Shown in pieces: positions 1-11,510 of a DNA stretch of 64,000 nucleotides. Position numbers and translations under genes: made by a program. The number at the start of each line of letters is the position of its first letter. Position 1 is the stretch's first letter. Source of the stretch: Adiantum capillus-veneris (taxonomy: Eukaryota > Streptophyta > Polypodiopsida > Polypodiales > Pteridaceae). The notes under the pieces were generated by a model that made no database searches, had not been told where the DNA came from, and was given only the letters and a program-made list of their open reading frames with translations. The stretch covers positions 117,664,087 to 117,728,086 of the forward strand of contig CM043947.1 of the NCBI GenBank assembly GCA_014529385.2. The letters are read 5' to 3'.

Positions 1-1147
1 GGAAAGAGAGAGCTTTCCGTCTTATGGAGAGTGCCATGATCACGAACAATGTGAGTGGATATTGTGCGTGCAAGTGAATGAGACTGAGAGAAGGAGAGAG
101 AAGAGATACGACACCTGAGAGTTTGTAAAACCCTCCTCCGAAGGCCCCACTCTCGTCGGCGAGAGTGGTCTATTCTTTGATTGCACAAAGGTGTACAATG
201 CGTATGCAATGAACTGATGCAATGGGACTATGCCGATGACGACGACAGTGATGACGACGACGACTTGATGGCTGAAATCTGAGATCTTCTAATCGCTGAA
301 TTCGGGGACTGTTTCGGTGGCTGAAAATGACTGTTTTGGCTGCGTTTTCTTGGCTGAAAATGGGGGATCATCTGCAACCAACTTGGGGGCTGATCTGCTA
401 CAGTGTCTGAGGCTGAAAACTGTGTGCATCTGCTGCGCTATGGCTGAGAATCAAAAACGCTGGGGTCACTTGCTGCTGACCAAAAACGTCAGGCAGTTCT
501 GCATCTGAAATCCAAAAATGTTGGTGTGCTTGATTTGCAGATCTGCTAGCGTTAGTAGGTTGCTGGAATCGCTGGGAAATTCAGCAAAGCTGGCATTAGC
601 AAAACGCCAAGGGCTGAGGCTGGTGGTCGCGGGAAAACACCTGGTTGATGGCTCTGCTGCTAGAGGAAGAAAACGCTAGGGATAACTGGGGGTATGGCGA
701 GGTTGGGAGTCCAAAAACGCCAAGGTTCTGAGGTACTGCTAAGAAGTTGCCTATTGAGCAGGAAGCTCCTACTGCCTTTTCTACCAGAAAGTGCTAACTT
801 GGATTTGCTTATATATTAACTTAGCAAAATTGCCCTACCTACTTTTGTTGGAAAGTCACTTAAAAATAATAAGTGAAAATAACCAATAAATAGGAAAATA
901 GGCTAAATGCACTGGAAAATTCCCCTAGTTGATGCTAATGGATTCTGATGGGAATTCCGATGATCATGCTTTGTGCAACCGGAGGATATGCATCTATGCT
1001 AAGTGACTGGGCATGCATGGTCTACGAATAGACTCACAAAAGTGCCAGATCACTGCTAATCTAGACTTGACTTGACTTGACTTGACTGAACCCTGCTGTG
1101 GTGTAGCTTGTCCACGGACACATAGGGTTGGGATGTGTCACGTGACA
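1..1147 (-). repeat. 3' LTR of the minus-strand gypsy-like element (partial)
   Basis: This is a near-identical copy of 4697-5836 with a few substitutions and small indels. About 78 bp of the far end lie outside the window. In sense orientation it starts with the 12-bp palindrome TGTCACGTGACA and carries a TATA-like TATATAAG at 808-815. Confidence 0.85.
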
Positions 1148-1160
1148 TCCCCTCCTTTTC
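1148..1160 (-). other. Polypurine tract of the gypsy-like element
   Basis: On the minus strand this reads GAAAAGGAGGGGA and lies directly upstream of the 3' LTR. It fits the plus-strand primer site of an LTR retrotransposon and fixes the element's orientation. Confidence 0.75.
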
Positions 1161-2119
1161 AAAGTGAGGTACTGGTACCGAACTGTATGGCGTCGAGGGA
1201 GATCGCCAACAGCATCCGGAATCCTGGAAGGGACTCTTCGCCAGCCCACTCTGCTATGTGGGTCGAGCGTTACTTGAACTTCATAAATGTCTGCAACGCT
1301 TGCTTCTTTTGGCCGCGCCGAAAGCGACTCAAAGTCTTCTGTGGCTCCTTCCTTGCTCAACTTCGTCGAGAGATCTGCTTCTTTCGTCTTCAAGAATCTC
1401 CATGGCTGAAAATTCCTGAAACCATCTCCAACACAAAACCATGAACATACCCATTCTCTAAAGACTGTGCATGCAATGTAGATGAACAAATAGACGGATT
1501 GCTAAACCGTTCACCACATACACGCAAACAATGAGATCGAATCTTTCCTGTTTGATCGAAATCAATCAACTGTGGCAAATCACAATGGAAATGCCCATGC
1601 TTGAAGCTCATACAATCATGTGCTCATTCAGAAACTGTGTCATGCCAAGGAAGAGACATGGAATGTGACTTCCTTACATACATACTTTTCAACTTTTCAT
1701 GAACAATCCGCATACATTCGTGCTCATCCATGAGAGAAACGTGCTCAACATACAATATGTCATGCCTAGGAAAAGGGATCACATAACGATGTTGACTAAA
1801 ATACAGGAAACGATCACGAATGAAACATTCGAACAATGCGTGCGTATCAATCATGCGAACACATAATACTTCCTGTGATGGTTCTTTGGACCAAGGCTCG
1901 AGAGCCAAGATCGGTTCTTCGGGGTCTATCGAGTCTTCTTGTGGGGGATCTGTGGACCTCGACTCGAAAGCCAAGATCGATTCTTGGTGATTGATCGAAT
2001 CTACAACGAGGAGAGCTTTGCTAGGAACAACTCAACTAACACATCATCAATCACATCATCTTCATGCAAGTCATCATGCTTGTCTTTGTCATCCAAATCA
2101 TCATGCAAATCAGTATCAT
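1161..2119 (-). other. Element tail between protease region and 3' LTR
   Basis: In an autonomous gypsy element pol would lie here. I see only short broken frames, for example a 116-codon minus-strand frame at 1624-1974 that matches nothing I recognise. There are two near-copies of a short motif at about 1880-1935 and 1957-2003. A stretch rich in short CATCAT-type repeats (about 2040-2160) would read as an Asp/His-rich acidic run on the sense strand. No RT, RNase H or integrase motif was found. Confidence 0.5.
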
Positions 2120-4113
2120 TCAAATCATCATGCTTCTCATAATCATGCAAATCCTGTGTGTCATGCTGTGGAGAAAAAGAGACTGAGAGAGTCTCCTTCT
2201 CCTAAATCTTGTCAATCTTGTCCTGCATATAGCAATGAGAGATGGAGAATGAGCAATGTCCTCTTCATGAATGACAATAGGAGAATCACTTTTGGCATTG
2301 AGAGTTATAGTGTTAATCAGAAAATCCATGAGAGCGTCATTATCACGAAACCATCGAATGTCCAAAATCATATCACATCCTGAGAGAGGAGAAACAACAA
2401 ATCTTCTAGTGAAGGCAGTCTGTTTAATTGCAAATAACACATCAAGGCATTTCTCAGTGATGAGAGCGTCCATACCAGGACGAAAGCCAGAGACCTCGAT
2501 AGGAGATCTCGAACTAACTTCGAGGCAGGCTCTCTCAACAAGAGAGGAACTAATCACATCATGCATACTACCTGGGTCAAACAATATGACAAAACGGTGC
2601 CCCGACGTACGACCATAGCATTTAATAAGAGAATCATCAATGGGAGGGTCCTGAGAAACTTTGGGCACAATCGTGTTATCATTCATTGCATTGACAGATG
2701 TAGTGGGTGCTGTGGGTTCTTTAGATTCATTCGATTCAAGCTTAGGACATGTTCGTTTTATGTGACCCTTTATGTGACAATGAAAACAACGACCTTCCTT
2801 AGAATAAGTGCTTTGTTCTTCCGAAGTGATTGATCCTCCTACAATTCCTTGTGCTACCTTTTCATCTGGAGTAAGCTTAGGTTTAGCAATTGTGTTACCC
2901 TTACCCTTAGATTCATTGGAAGAATTCTTTGATGAGATACTGTTGGTAGATTGGTTCGAAGAGTTATCATTCTTACCATTCTTACTGTTCTTACCGTTCT
3001 GAGGAGTCTGCGAGGTACTTGTGGAAGTCTTGTTCTCCTTAGGCTTTCCCTTGTTATGCTTCATCTCCTGTGCGAGAGCAATCGCTACCGCCTTGTTGAG
3101 ATCGATTGGATCGAGTACCTCGACATCGTACTTGATATACTCGTCCAGTCCAAAGAGAAAAGCCTCTTTGCGCTCTTTATCCGACATGCATAGTTGGGTA
3201 CCTAGCTGCAAAACACGATTTGAAAAAGACATAACCGACATACCATTTTGCTTGAGAGCACGCCAATCGTCCTTCAATCGTGCGAGGTACTGAGGTGGCA
3301 TAAACCGCGCCTTGAGCTTGTCTTGGAAATAAGCCCAACTAAAAGAGAGGGGTGTGAAATCGTCGGCTGCCTCTCGGTGCGCGGCTAGCTGTGCCTCTTG
3401 CCATGCGTGGTACCAATTGATGGCATCACCGGCAAGGTACATAGTTGGCGTCAAAACTTTGCTATTTCCTGTCTTCTTAGTTGTCGCAAAATAAGCATTA
3501 AATTGACGCAACCAAGAATGAATAACTATAGCATCCATCTTACCGTCATACTTACTGAAAGTCAACTTTCCTGTGACTGGATGGTTGGAATCCGCGTCGT
3601 GGCTTGCGCCACTTGACGAACTTCCACAATCTTTGAGTGGTTCGGTCTTCGAGGCTAGGATTTTGGCAATAAATTCTTGATTGCGAAGCTCCCTTTGAGC
3701 TTCACGCTCTGCGTCCTTTTCTGCTTTTCGTGCATCTCCTTCATCGCGCTCGCGTTCGAGAGCAAGTCGATTTTCTTCTTGCTTTGCGGCAAGAGCAATG
3801 CGCTCACATTCCTAAGCAAGTCGATTTTCTTCTTGTTGTGCGGCCAATCTTGCGTTTCTTTCGTCGCGCTCGCGATCCTTGGCTCTTGTGCACGGTCCTT
3901 TGCTGCTTGTTCTTCTGCTTTGCTTGCGAGTTGTGCCAATGCAACTCGATTCGTTTCTTTGACCATCATCTCCATAGGAGTGAGTGCAACTCGTGGCGTA
4001 GATGGCGAAGGGGGAGGGTCGAAAAAGTCTCCTGGTGGGGAAAAATCTTCGCCGCCACTCTCATGCTCATCACCTGTATGCGAAGTATCCATTCCGCTTC
4101 GGGTGACGACCAT
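2120..4113 (-). pseudogene. gag-protease region of the gypsy-like element
   Basis: The N-terminus (from 4113) begins with a TRSG motif typical of plant gypsy gag proteins, followed by a charged, probably coiled-coil stretch broken by frameshifts between about 3570 and 3850. The long frame 3565-2120 (481 codons) holds the gag core (a W-H-A-W segment followed by a region rich in A, E and R), a Ser/Asn/Lys-rich linker, and one CCHC zinc knuckle (CFHCHIKGHIKRTC, around residues 260-273). After the knuckle comes a protease-like segment in which the active-site loop reads F-D-P-G-S instead of D-T/S-G. This substitution suggests the protease is inactive or degraded. Gag would form the particle and bind RNA. 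The frameshifts make this copy non-functional as it stands. Confidence 0.75.
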
Positions 4114-4136
4114 GCACTATAATCTTGGGTTCTGAA

Positions 4137-4270
4137 GTTCGCGAGGAACTTGGGTTCTTGAGGGTCTTGAGGTTCTTGAGGTCCTTGATTCGTGAGAATC
4201 TAAGGTTCTTGAGGTTCTTGAGTCTTGAGGGTCTTGGGTTCTTTGGGTTCTTGAGGTTTTCTTTCGCTTG
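4137..4270 (-). repeat. Short GGTTCTTGA-type repeats in the element leader
   Basis: Between the primer site and gag there is a run of imperfect copies of a 9-10 bp motif (GGTTCTTGA and variants on the plus strand). It lies in the untranslated leader and has no recognised role. Confidence 0.55.
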
Positions 4271-4605
4271 CAAATCGCGTTGGAGAAGGATCTTCTCTTC
4301 ACCCGAGTTCTACCCTTTTCTGCGGGCGCACCCCTTGGTGGCCTTGCGCTCACACCAAGGTTGCTTTTTCCCACCTCACGTCGATTGGCCGGCCGCTAAG
4401 TGCACGGTCCGCTCTCAATGAGTGAAAAGAGACACAAGGGGAAGCTGGACAAGCCCTTCTTTCTTGGGATTCCTGTCACTCTTCAACAAAACACGATTAG
4501 GCATCGCCACGCCCAAGTAAACTTGGGTTCGTGCGATCATAACAAGCAAAAAAATTCTTGTGGTTCTTGTGGTTCTTTCCTTGAGTAATGCAGAACACTT
4601 CCAAA

Positions 4606-4617
4606 GCTCTACTACCA
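4606..4617 (-). other. Primer binding site, tRNA-iMet-like
   Basis: On the minus strand this reads TGGTAGTAGAGC. It differs at two central positions from the common plant initiator-methionine primer site TGGTATCAGAGC and lies one base from the inner LTR edge. Confidence 0.65.
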
Positions 4618-4618
4618 A

Positions 4619-5836
4619 TGTAAGGTGCAGCGGAATGAAGTTGTATTTTCTCAAGATTAGTGATCTTTATTGCTCAAGGTTCCTTTTAGTTCATAGGGAA
4701 AGAGAGAGCTTTCCGTCTTATGGAGAGTGCTATGATCACGAACAAAGTGAGTGGATATTGTGCGTGCAAGTGAATGAGACTGAGAGAAGGAGAGAGAAGA
4801 GATACGACACCTGAGAGTTTGTAAAACCCTCCTCCGAAGGCCCCACTCTCGTCGGCGAGAGTGGTCTATTCTTTGATTGCACAAAGGTGTACAATGCGTA
4901 TGCAATGAACTGATGCAATGGGACTATGCCGATGACGACGACGGTGATGATGACGACGACTTGATGGCTGAAATCTGAGATCTTCTAATCACTGAATTCA
5001 AAGACTGTTTTGGTGGCTGAAAATGACTGTTTTGGCTGCGTTTTCTTGGCTGAAAATGGGGGATCATCTGCAACCAACTTGGGGGCTCATCTGCTACGGT
5101 GTCTGAGGCTGAAAACTGTGCATCTGCTGCGGTATGTCTGAGAATCAAAAACGCTGGGGTCACTTGCTGCTGACCAAAAAAGCCAGGCAGTTCTGCATCT
5201 GAAATCCAAAAACACTGGTGTGCTTGATTTGCAGATCTGCTAGCGTTAGTAGGTTGCTGGAATCGCTGGGAAATTCAGCAAGGCTGGCATTAGCAAAACG
5301 CTAAGGGCTGAGGCTGGTGGTCGCGGGAAAACACCTGGTTGATGGCTCTGCTGCTAGAGGAAGAAAACGCTAGGGATAACTGGGGGTATGGCGAGGTTGG
5401 GAGTCCAAAAACGCCAAGGTTCTGAGGTACTGCTGAGAAGTTGCCTGTTGAGCGGGAAGCTCCTGCTGCCTCTTCTGCCAGAAAGTGCTAACTTGGGTTT
5501 GCTTATATATTAACTTAGCAAAATTGCCCTACCTACTTTTGTTGGAAAGTCACTTAAAAATAATAAGTGAAAATAACCAATAAATAGGAAAATAGGCTAA
5601 ATGCACTGGAAAATTCCCCTAACGGATGCTAATGGATTCTGATGGGAATTCCGATGATCATGCTGTGTGCAACCGGAGGATATGCATCTATGCTAAGTGA
5701 CTGGGCATGCACGGTCTACGAATAGACTCACAAAAGTGCCAGATCACTGCCAATCTAGACTCGACTTGACTTGACTGAACCCTGCTGTGGTGTAGCTTGT
5801 CCACGAACACATAGGGTTGCGATGTGTCACGTGACA
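4619..5836 (-). repeat. 5' LTR of the minus-strand gypsy-like element
   Basis: This 1218-bp LTR begins TG and ends CA on the plus strand and pairs with 1-1147. A sense-strand TATA-like TATATAAG lies at 5502-5509. The sense 5' tip is the perfect palindrome TGTCACGTGACA, which contains a CACGTG G-box core. The next bases (TTGGG, 5837-5841) match the repeat unit sequence TCGGG found at 8315-8319 apart from one C-to-T change, so they are the likely target-site duplication. Confidence 0.85.
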
Positions 5837-5957
5837 TTGGGAGTTGTACTTGGTGAACGAGCAATAAAGAGAGAGATACTGAAAGAGGCACCAGTCTTTG
5901 GGGCCAGTGCATATGGAAGCGGAACTCTGCTGCTTCGTGTGGACTCTCTCTCTCTCT

Positions 5958-6078
5958 CGATAGTTGTTCACATTGTTTACATCTCCTCCTTTGTGCAAAG
6001 GTTTGATCCAATTTGCACTCCAATCATGAGGCATGCCATACTGAAGTGCAAGGTTAAACATATCGCATATCCAATATC
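5958..6078 (-). pseudogene. Inverted RT segment of the LINE
   Basis: Read on the minus strand this encodes the conserved N-terminal RT stretch with W-x-x-N-W-I-x-P-L-H-K-G-G-D followed by N-N-Y-R, typical of the LINE RT finger region. It is the missing upstream neighbour of the plus-strand frame at 6079. Confidence 0.85.
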
Positions 6079-7820
6079 GCACTATAATGGTTGGTTCTTT
6101 GATGGCAAAGTTATTTGAATGTATCATGGAGATGAAGATAAGTGAATGGGCTGAAAAGAATGGCAAACATGCGCTTGGCCAAGCAGGTTTTCGAAAGCAT
6201 CATAGCACTATTGATCACCTTGTCACTCTTCGAGTTCTTATGGAAGCGTCTCGATTGAAAGGAAAAAAGTCGTATTGTTGCTTTGTGGATTTCAAGAAAG
6301 CTTTTGACATGGTACCGCGAGGAAATCTTTGGAGACGTATGCAAAGCCTTCAAGTGCCGAGAGAATTTATGCATGCAGTCTTTCGCATCTACCAAAAAGT
6401 GATATGTCGATTACGTATGGGAGATGGAATTTCAGAATTTTTTGCAAGCACTATTGGTGTCAAACAAGGATGCCCACTTTCCCCAACCCTCTTTGGGCTA
6501 CTCATTGATGAATTGGAATACATGGTTCTTGATTTTATGCAGCAAGAAGGCATAGAAGAGGTTAAGATTGGAAATGCGGTGATCATGCTTTTGCTTTATG
6601 CCGATGATGTAGTGCTCTTGGCACATACCTTAGAAGATGCACAAAAGCTTATGAGTGTCTTGGAACGCTTTTGCCTACATAGCGGGCTGATCGTGAATGG
6701 ATCCAAAACCAAGGTTATGCTTGTAAAGACCCTCAATGACGAAAATCCATGCATTGTATCCAACAATGAGAAACTTGAAGTGGTAGATCACTTCAAGTAC
6801 CTTGGCCTTGAGGTTCCATCCAATCATAAATGGAAGGATTGTGCAATGCGTCGCTTGGAAGCCGGAAAGAGGGCTTATTATGCATTTGAGAACATGTGCA
6901 ATGCAGGAGAGATCAAGTGTTGGGCTCTCAAAAAGTACCTCTTTGACACATTGGTGACACCGGTGCTTCTTTATGGAGTGGAGGTGTGGGGTGGAAGCAT
7001 CGGGAAGTCTACTTGGAAAGAGTTTGAGAATGTCCAAAAGCGTTTTCTCACCAACTTTCTCCAAGTCAAGACACAAACACCCTACATGCTCTTACTTCTT
7101 GAGTCCGGATCGCTTCCCATTGAGGTCTTGGGCATGGAAAGGGTTGTGGAGTACATGCGTAAGACACAACGTAGCCCTTTGCATCGACTTCTTAGAATCG
7201 CATATGAAGCAAGTCAAAAGGTTCAAAAGACATGCAAGAGCAAAATACTAAGTTCGGGGTGGATGCTTGATATCAAGAAATGGTTTGGAAGATGGGATGC
7301 ATGTCACTTGGTCAAGGATGCGTCGATCGACTCCCAAGTTAATGAGGCCTTCTTACAACGCCAATGTATCATGGCTTGGGAGAAATCCGGAGGTTCTCGC
7401 TTCAGCCATTACACCACACACGTTGCCCCAAACTACAAATCTCTCTTCTTCTCGGAACGAGGTAACCGAACCCATTCCTACATCCTTGAGCCCATCCCGT
7501 TGAGTACGATCCGCACCACTGCCTCCATTCGTCTTAGCTCCCATTCTCTACGCTGCGAGACAGGACGTTGGGGCACTGGCGAGGAGTGTCATCGACTTTG
7601 CACCTTATGCCCTCGTCAAGTGCGAGAGAGTGAGTACCACACACTACTTGAGTGCTCAGTTTTTGACCACATTAGGTCCTCTTTTCCCCATATATTCAGC
7701 CATGAGCTCTCCCTACATACCTTCCTCTCCCAACCACGATGTGGACTCTCTATTGCGACGCTCATTTCAGCCATTTTTGAGCATCGAGAGTCACTTATGA
7801 ACTCCACTCACACCACGTGA
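6079..7820 (+). pseudogene. LINE ORF2, C-terminal part: RT and zinc-finger domain
   Basis: An open frame of about 580 codons covers the RT core and the C-terminal part of a non-LTR retrotransposon. Visible RT motifs are Q-A-G-F-R-K-x-H-S-T-I-D-H, the catalytic F-V-D-F-K-K-A-F-D-M-V, G-V-K-Q-G-C-P-L-S-P-T-L-F and the active-site Y-A-D-D-V-V-L-L. The C-terminus has a Cys-rich motif (C-T-L-C ... H-T-L-L-E-C) as in LINE CCHC ends. The endonuclease and ORF1 are absent, so the copy is 5'-truncated. The frame is otherwise intact to the TGA at 7818-7820, which suggests a fairly recent insertion. No start codon belongs to it; the ATG at 6087 is internal. Confidence 0.9.
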
Positions 7821-7876
7821 CATGTTCATTTGGTCCCATAGGTCATATTTGACCTCCCAGGACGATAATAGAACTA

Positions 7877-7941
<65 letters not shown>
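7821..7941 (+). repeat. LINE 3' UTR and (TC)n tail
   Basis: The short 3' UTR includes GGTCCCATAGGTCA and GACGATAATAGAAC, then passes through TATCTATC into a (TC)n tract of about 62 bp. The same pattern ends the second LINE at 14600-14742. There is no poly-A tail. Confidence 0.7.
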
Positions 7942-7946
<5 letters not shown>

Positions 7947-8420
7947 CAGTTATTGCAGTTTCTAGGCGCCCCATGAATCATGGTGATCCTGGTCGCAAAT
8001 ATGCAGGAAGGCCTCGAAATTGTCCTCTGAGTGTATGGATCAGCTCCGGCCCGATATGACGTACAGTCTCTGCCGTAGGGACTGATCGAGCATGTAGATG
8101 GGAAATCATTGAGCTCTCTAGATGAACCAAAGTGTCAGATTGCATATGAGCTCCCAACAACTCTCTCTATCTCTGCTCCAGTCCTGAGGTACACTCTTTA
8201 TTTTGGGGAGACGACAAAGGGTACCCATCCTAGACTCCTAAAACAAAAAAAGTGTGCCTAGGCCCTAGTCTTTGAACAAAGAAGCTACAAGAGCTTGTGC
8301 AGAGAAAAGGACCCTCGGGAGTTGTACTTGGTGAACGAGCAATAAAGAGAGAGATACTGAAAGAGGCACCAATCTTTGGGGCCAGTGCATATGGAAGCGG
8401 AACTCTGCTACTTCGTGTGG

Positions 8421-8423
<3 letters not shown>

Positions 8424-8485
<62 letters not shown>
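8424..8485 (+). repeat. (CT)n microsatellite in array unit 2
   Basis: Pure CT dinucleotide run inside the second unit. It ends in CCCTCC before the shared block. Confidence 0.9.
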
Positions 8486-8489
<4 letters not shown>

Positions 8490-8970
8490 CAAGTTCAGTT
8501 ATTGCAGTTTCTAGGCGCCCCATGAATCATGGTGATCCTGGTCGCAAAGATGCCGGAAGGCCTCGAAACTGCCCTCTGAGTGTATGGATCAGCTCCAGCC
8601 CGATATCACATACAATCTCTGCCGTAGGGATTGATCGAGCATGTAGATGGGGAATCATTGAGCTCTCTAGATGAACCAAAGTATCAAATTGCATATGAGC
8701 TCCCAACAACTCTCTCTATCTCTGCTCCAATCTTGAGGTACACGCTTTATTTTGAGGAGACGACAAAGGGTACCCATCCTCGACTCCTAAAACAAAAAAA
8801 GTGTGCCTAGGCCCTAGTCTTTGAACAAAGAAGCTACAAGAGCTTGTGCAGAGAAAAGGACCCTCGGGAGTTGTACTTGGTGAACGAGCAATAAAGAGAG
8901 AGAGATTGAAAGGGGCACCAGTCTTTGGGGCCAGTGCATATGGAAGCGGAACTCTGTTGCTTCGTGTCGA

Positions 8971-9106
<136 letters not shown>

Positions 9107-9521
9107 AGTTCAGTTATTGCAGTTTCTAGGTGCCCCATGAATCATGGTGATCCTGGTCGCAAAGATGCCGGAAGGCCTCGAAACTGTCCTCTGAGTGTAT
9201 GGATCAGCTCCAGCCCGATATCACGTACAGTCTCTGCCGTAGGGACTGATCGAGCATGTAGATGGGGAATCATTGAGCTCTCTAGATGAACCAAAGTGTC
9301 AGATTGCATATGAGCTCCCAACAACTCTCTCTATCTCTACTCCAGTCCTAAGGTACACGCTTTATTTTGGGGAGACGACAAAGGGTACCCATCCTCGACT
9401 CCTAAAACAAAAAAAGTGTGCCTTGGTGAACGAGCAATAAAGAGGGAGATACTGAAAGGGGCTCCAGTCTTTGGGGCCAGTGCATATGGAAGCGGAACTC
9501 TGCTGCTTCGTGTCAACTCTC

Positions 9522-9522
<1 letters not shown>

Positions 9523-9583
<61 letters not shown>
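9523..9583 (+). repeat. (CT)n microsatellite in array unit 4
   Basis: CT run of about 61 bp in the fourth, shortened unit. Confidence 0.9.
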
Positions 9584-9586
<3 letters not shown>

Positions 9587-9875
9587 TCAAGTTCAGTTAT
9601 TGCAGTTTCTAGGCGTCCCATAAATCATGGTGAGCCTAGTCACAAAGATGCAGGAAGGCCTCGAAATTGTCCTCTGAGTGCGTGGATCAACTCCAGCCCA
9701 ATATCACATACAGTCTCCGTCGGTGGGACTGATCGAGCCTATAGATGGGGAATCATTGAGCTCTCTAGATGAACCAAAGTGTCAGATTGCACATGAGCTC
9801 CCAACAACTCTCTCTATCTTTGCTCCACTCTTGAGGTACAAGTTCTGTGGCGGGTCCGGCCCTCTTGTATCACAA

Positions 9876-10330
9876 TCATCCTGCTAGCTGAAGCCATCTC
9901 AAGGCGAAGTGTTGGGCCCGTGAGGAAGTTGCAACACCCCAAGTGTATTGGCTAGCTATTGAAAGTGTAGGCATTAGCCGAAGAATCTGAAGCCAAACCT
10001 TGTGTGCCATGGGGCAGTCCCATAGACAATGACACCGTATCTCAAGTGGGTGGTCACAAATGGAACATACGGCCAAGTGGCAAGTGTGCATCAACTAACT
10101 CCCAATTGTAGTAGCTCGATGGGCAATTATCCATTGTAACATGGTGACTCTCCTCGGTTGTCTGTTGTCCCACAGATGCCCCCAAAAATCTGCCAAGAAC
10201 TCAGTCATGAGACCCTCCTTTCAATGATCCGCCATAGCAATACAAGCCTCTCTTGGCACTGTCAGTATGTGACTTCCAAGCCATGTTGTGTACTGAAAAA
10301 AGTTGCGTTATTGGATGGAGTAAAAGGATC
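9876..10330 (-). pseudogene. LINE ORF2 C-terminal zinc-finger (zf-RVT) fragment
   Basis: The minus strand encodes a degraded zf-RVT region: C-S-I-C followed by an E-x-R-C-H-C-L-W-D-C-P-M-A-H-K-V-W stretch, which resembles the C-x-x-C ... H-x-x-x-x-C-P-x-A-x-x-V-W signature at the end of plant LINE-type reverse transcriptases. Upstream on the same strand (about 10100-10330) the translation continues with related residues but is broken by stops and frameshifts. The RT core is missing. It is a different LINE lineage from the one at 5958. Confidence 0.65.
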
Positions 10331-10439
10331 CCGCTAGAACTACTCCCCTTGGTCCTGCTACACGCACGCTAGAGGGCGGCTCTCTCAAGCCCATAGCCAC
10401 CAATGTCACAAAGTGATGATGTGGCATTCATGAAATAGA

Positions 10440-10905
10440 CCCATAACTTCCTTATATGATCATCAATGAAGCTCACATAGTACTTGATCCACCCATAGAC
10501 GCAGTCTTTGTTGGACCCAATACATGGGTATGTACTAAATTCAATGCATTTTTGCTTACATGCTTGTCATGAGGAAATGATGCTTCTCGAATTGACTAGT
10601 CTCACAAATTTTTTGCATTTTAGTAACTTTAAAGGTTAGAAAACCATCTTTTTAGTTTGCATCGTCTTCAGCCTTTGCAAGTTTACATGACCAATATGCT
10701 TGTGCCAATCTCAATATCTGCAACAACTCTTGCACCTTGTGCAAACATGGCAACATTCACCTCGAGCACATTTACATTTAAACCAAACATTCTGCCCACT
10801 TTCTTTCCTTGTGCAACTAACTTTCCATCCTTGCTATACTCTTCGACAAAGAGACCATCAGAGTTAAACTTGACTTGAAGAAAGGGAATTGAATCTAGAA
10901 AGTGT
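10440..10905 (-). pseudogene. Copia pol fragment (GAG-pre-integrase to integrase start)
   Basis: The minus strand from about 10900 reads F-V-E-E-Y-S-K-D-G-K, then a stretch with G-R-M-F, A-M-F-A-Q-G and V-V-A-D-I. After several stops it gives P-H-D-K-H-V-S-K-N-A-L and G-P-T-K-T-A-S-M-G-G-S. This matches the region between copia protease and the integrase core. Both ends are missing and the frame is broken, so this is a relic fragment. Confidence 0.65.
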
Positions 10906-11366
10906 GGCCGAGGGGCCTAAAACAGAGGGAGGGGGTTAGAAATTTTAGTTCTAACCTCTACCAACTTATGGAGCACCGTGCGAGGGGTCTAAAACCTAAA
11001 CTATCAGAAGCTTGATCTTCGGAGCTGATTTTTGTAAAACGCGTTGACCGTTGACGTGGCATGACTGTAGAAGTCTGAAGAATGGCATAAGAAAGCAACA
11101 AACAAAGTGACGCCCCTTTCAGTACTTTCCATCTTAAATCATCCACAGAGTAACCATGCACTAATCTGACAAAGCTGACCCCCAAGGCCCATATTTAAAG
11201 GCACAACGGCCTAAAAGCAATTGATACAAAAGCAACTGCTCCAAAAGCAGAAGTTAAAAACTAAGGCCCAAAAGCAACTCTGTCGAAAGGACCTGCCATG
11301 TCAGAACTATACAAGAGCAACCCGTTTTCTGTTAAATTCCGAGTCTCGCTGGTTGTCCACATCAGC

Positions 11367-11368
<2 letters not shown>
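10906..11368. other. No gene recognised
   Basis: Mixed sequence with a few short repeats of CAAAAGCAA and GGGGTCTAAAAC type. I see no coding or element signature. Confidence 0.5.
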
Positions 11369-11434
<66 letters not shown>

Positions 11435-11476
11435 GCCCTTCCCTACGCTCCCGCTCCATCTCTCTCCATCGTGCCG

Positions 11477-11510
<34 letters not shown>

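Larger units (their letters stand above)
1..5836 (-). mobile_element. LTR retrotransposon with gag-protease only, gypsy-like, minus strand
   Basis: Two direct repeats of about 1.2 kb (1-1147, cut by the window edge, and 4619-5836) bracket a 3.5-kb interior. Read on the minus strand the order is 5' LTR, a primer site resembling tRNA-iMet, gag with a zinc knuckle and a protease-like region, a non-coding tail, a polypurine tract and the 3' LTR. No reverse transcriptase, RNase H or integrase is visible, so the copy must have depended on another element for movement. This structure matches what is called a terminal-repeat element with GAG (TR-GAG). It interrupts the repeat unit that resumes at 5839. 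The left flank lies outside the window, so the target duplication cannot be checked. Confidence 0.85.
5958..7941 (+). mobile_element. 5'-truncated, 5'-inverted LINE inserted in a (CT)n tract
   Basis: The plus strand from 6079 on encodes the later part of a LINE ORF2 and ends in a 3' UTR and a (TC)n tail. The piece of RT that should come just before it is present at 5958-6078 but on the opposite strand. Flipping it restores an uninterrupted RT reading through an N-Y-R-T-I-M junction with no loss. This is the pattern produced by twin priming during LINE insertion. The flanks on both sides are the (CT)n tract of the tandem unit, so the target was the microsatellite and any target duplication is hidden in it. 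Confidence 0.85.

Noticed and set aside
40-222. Repeated 60-codon frame also present at 4736-4918
   Set aside because: It lies inside both LTR copies, so its repetition reflects the LTR pair. It runs in the element's sense direction but has no recognisable feature.
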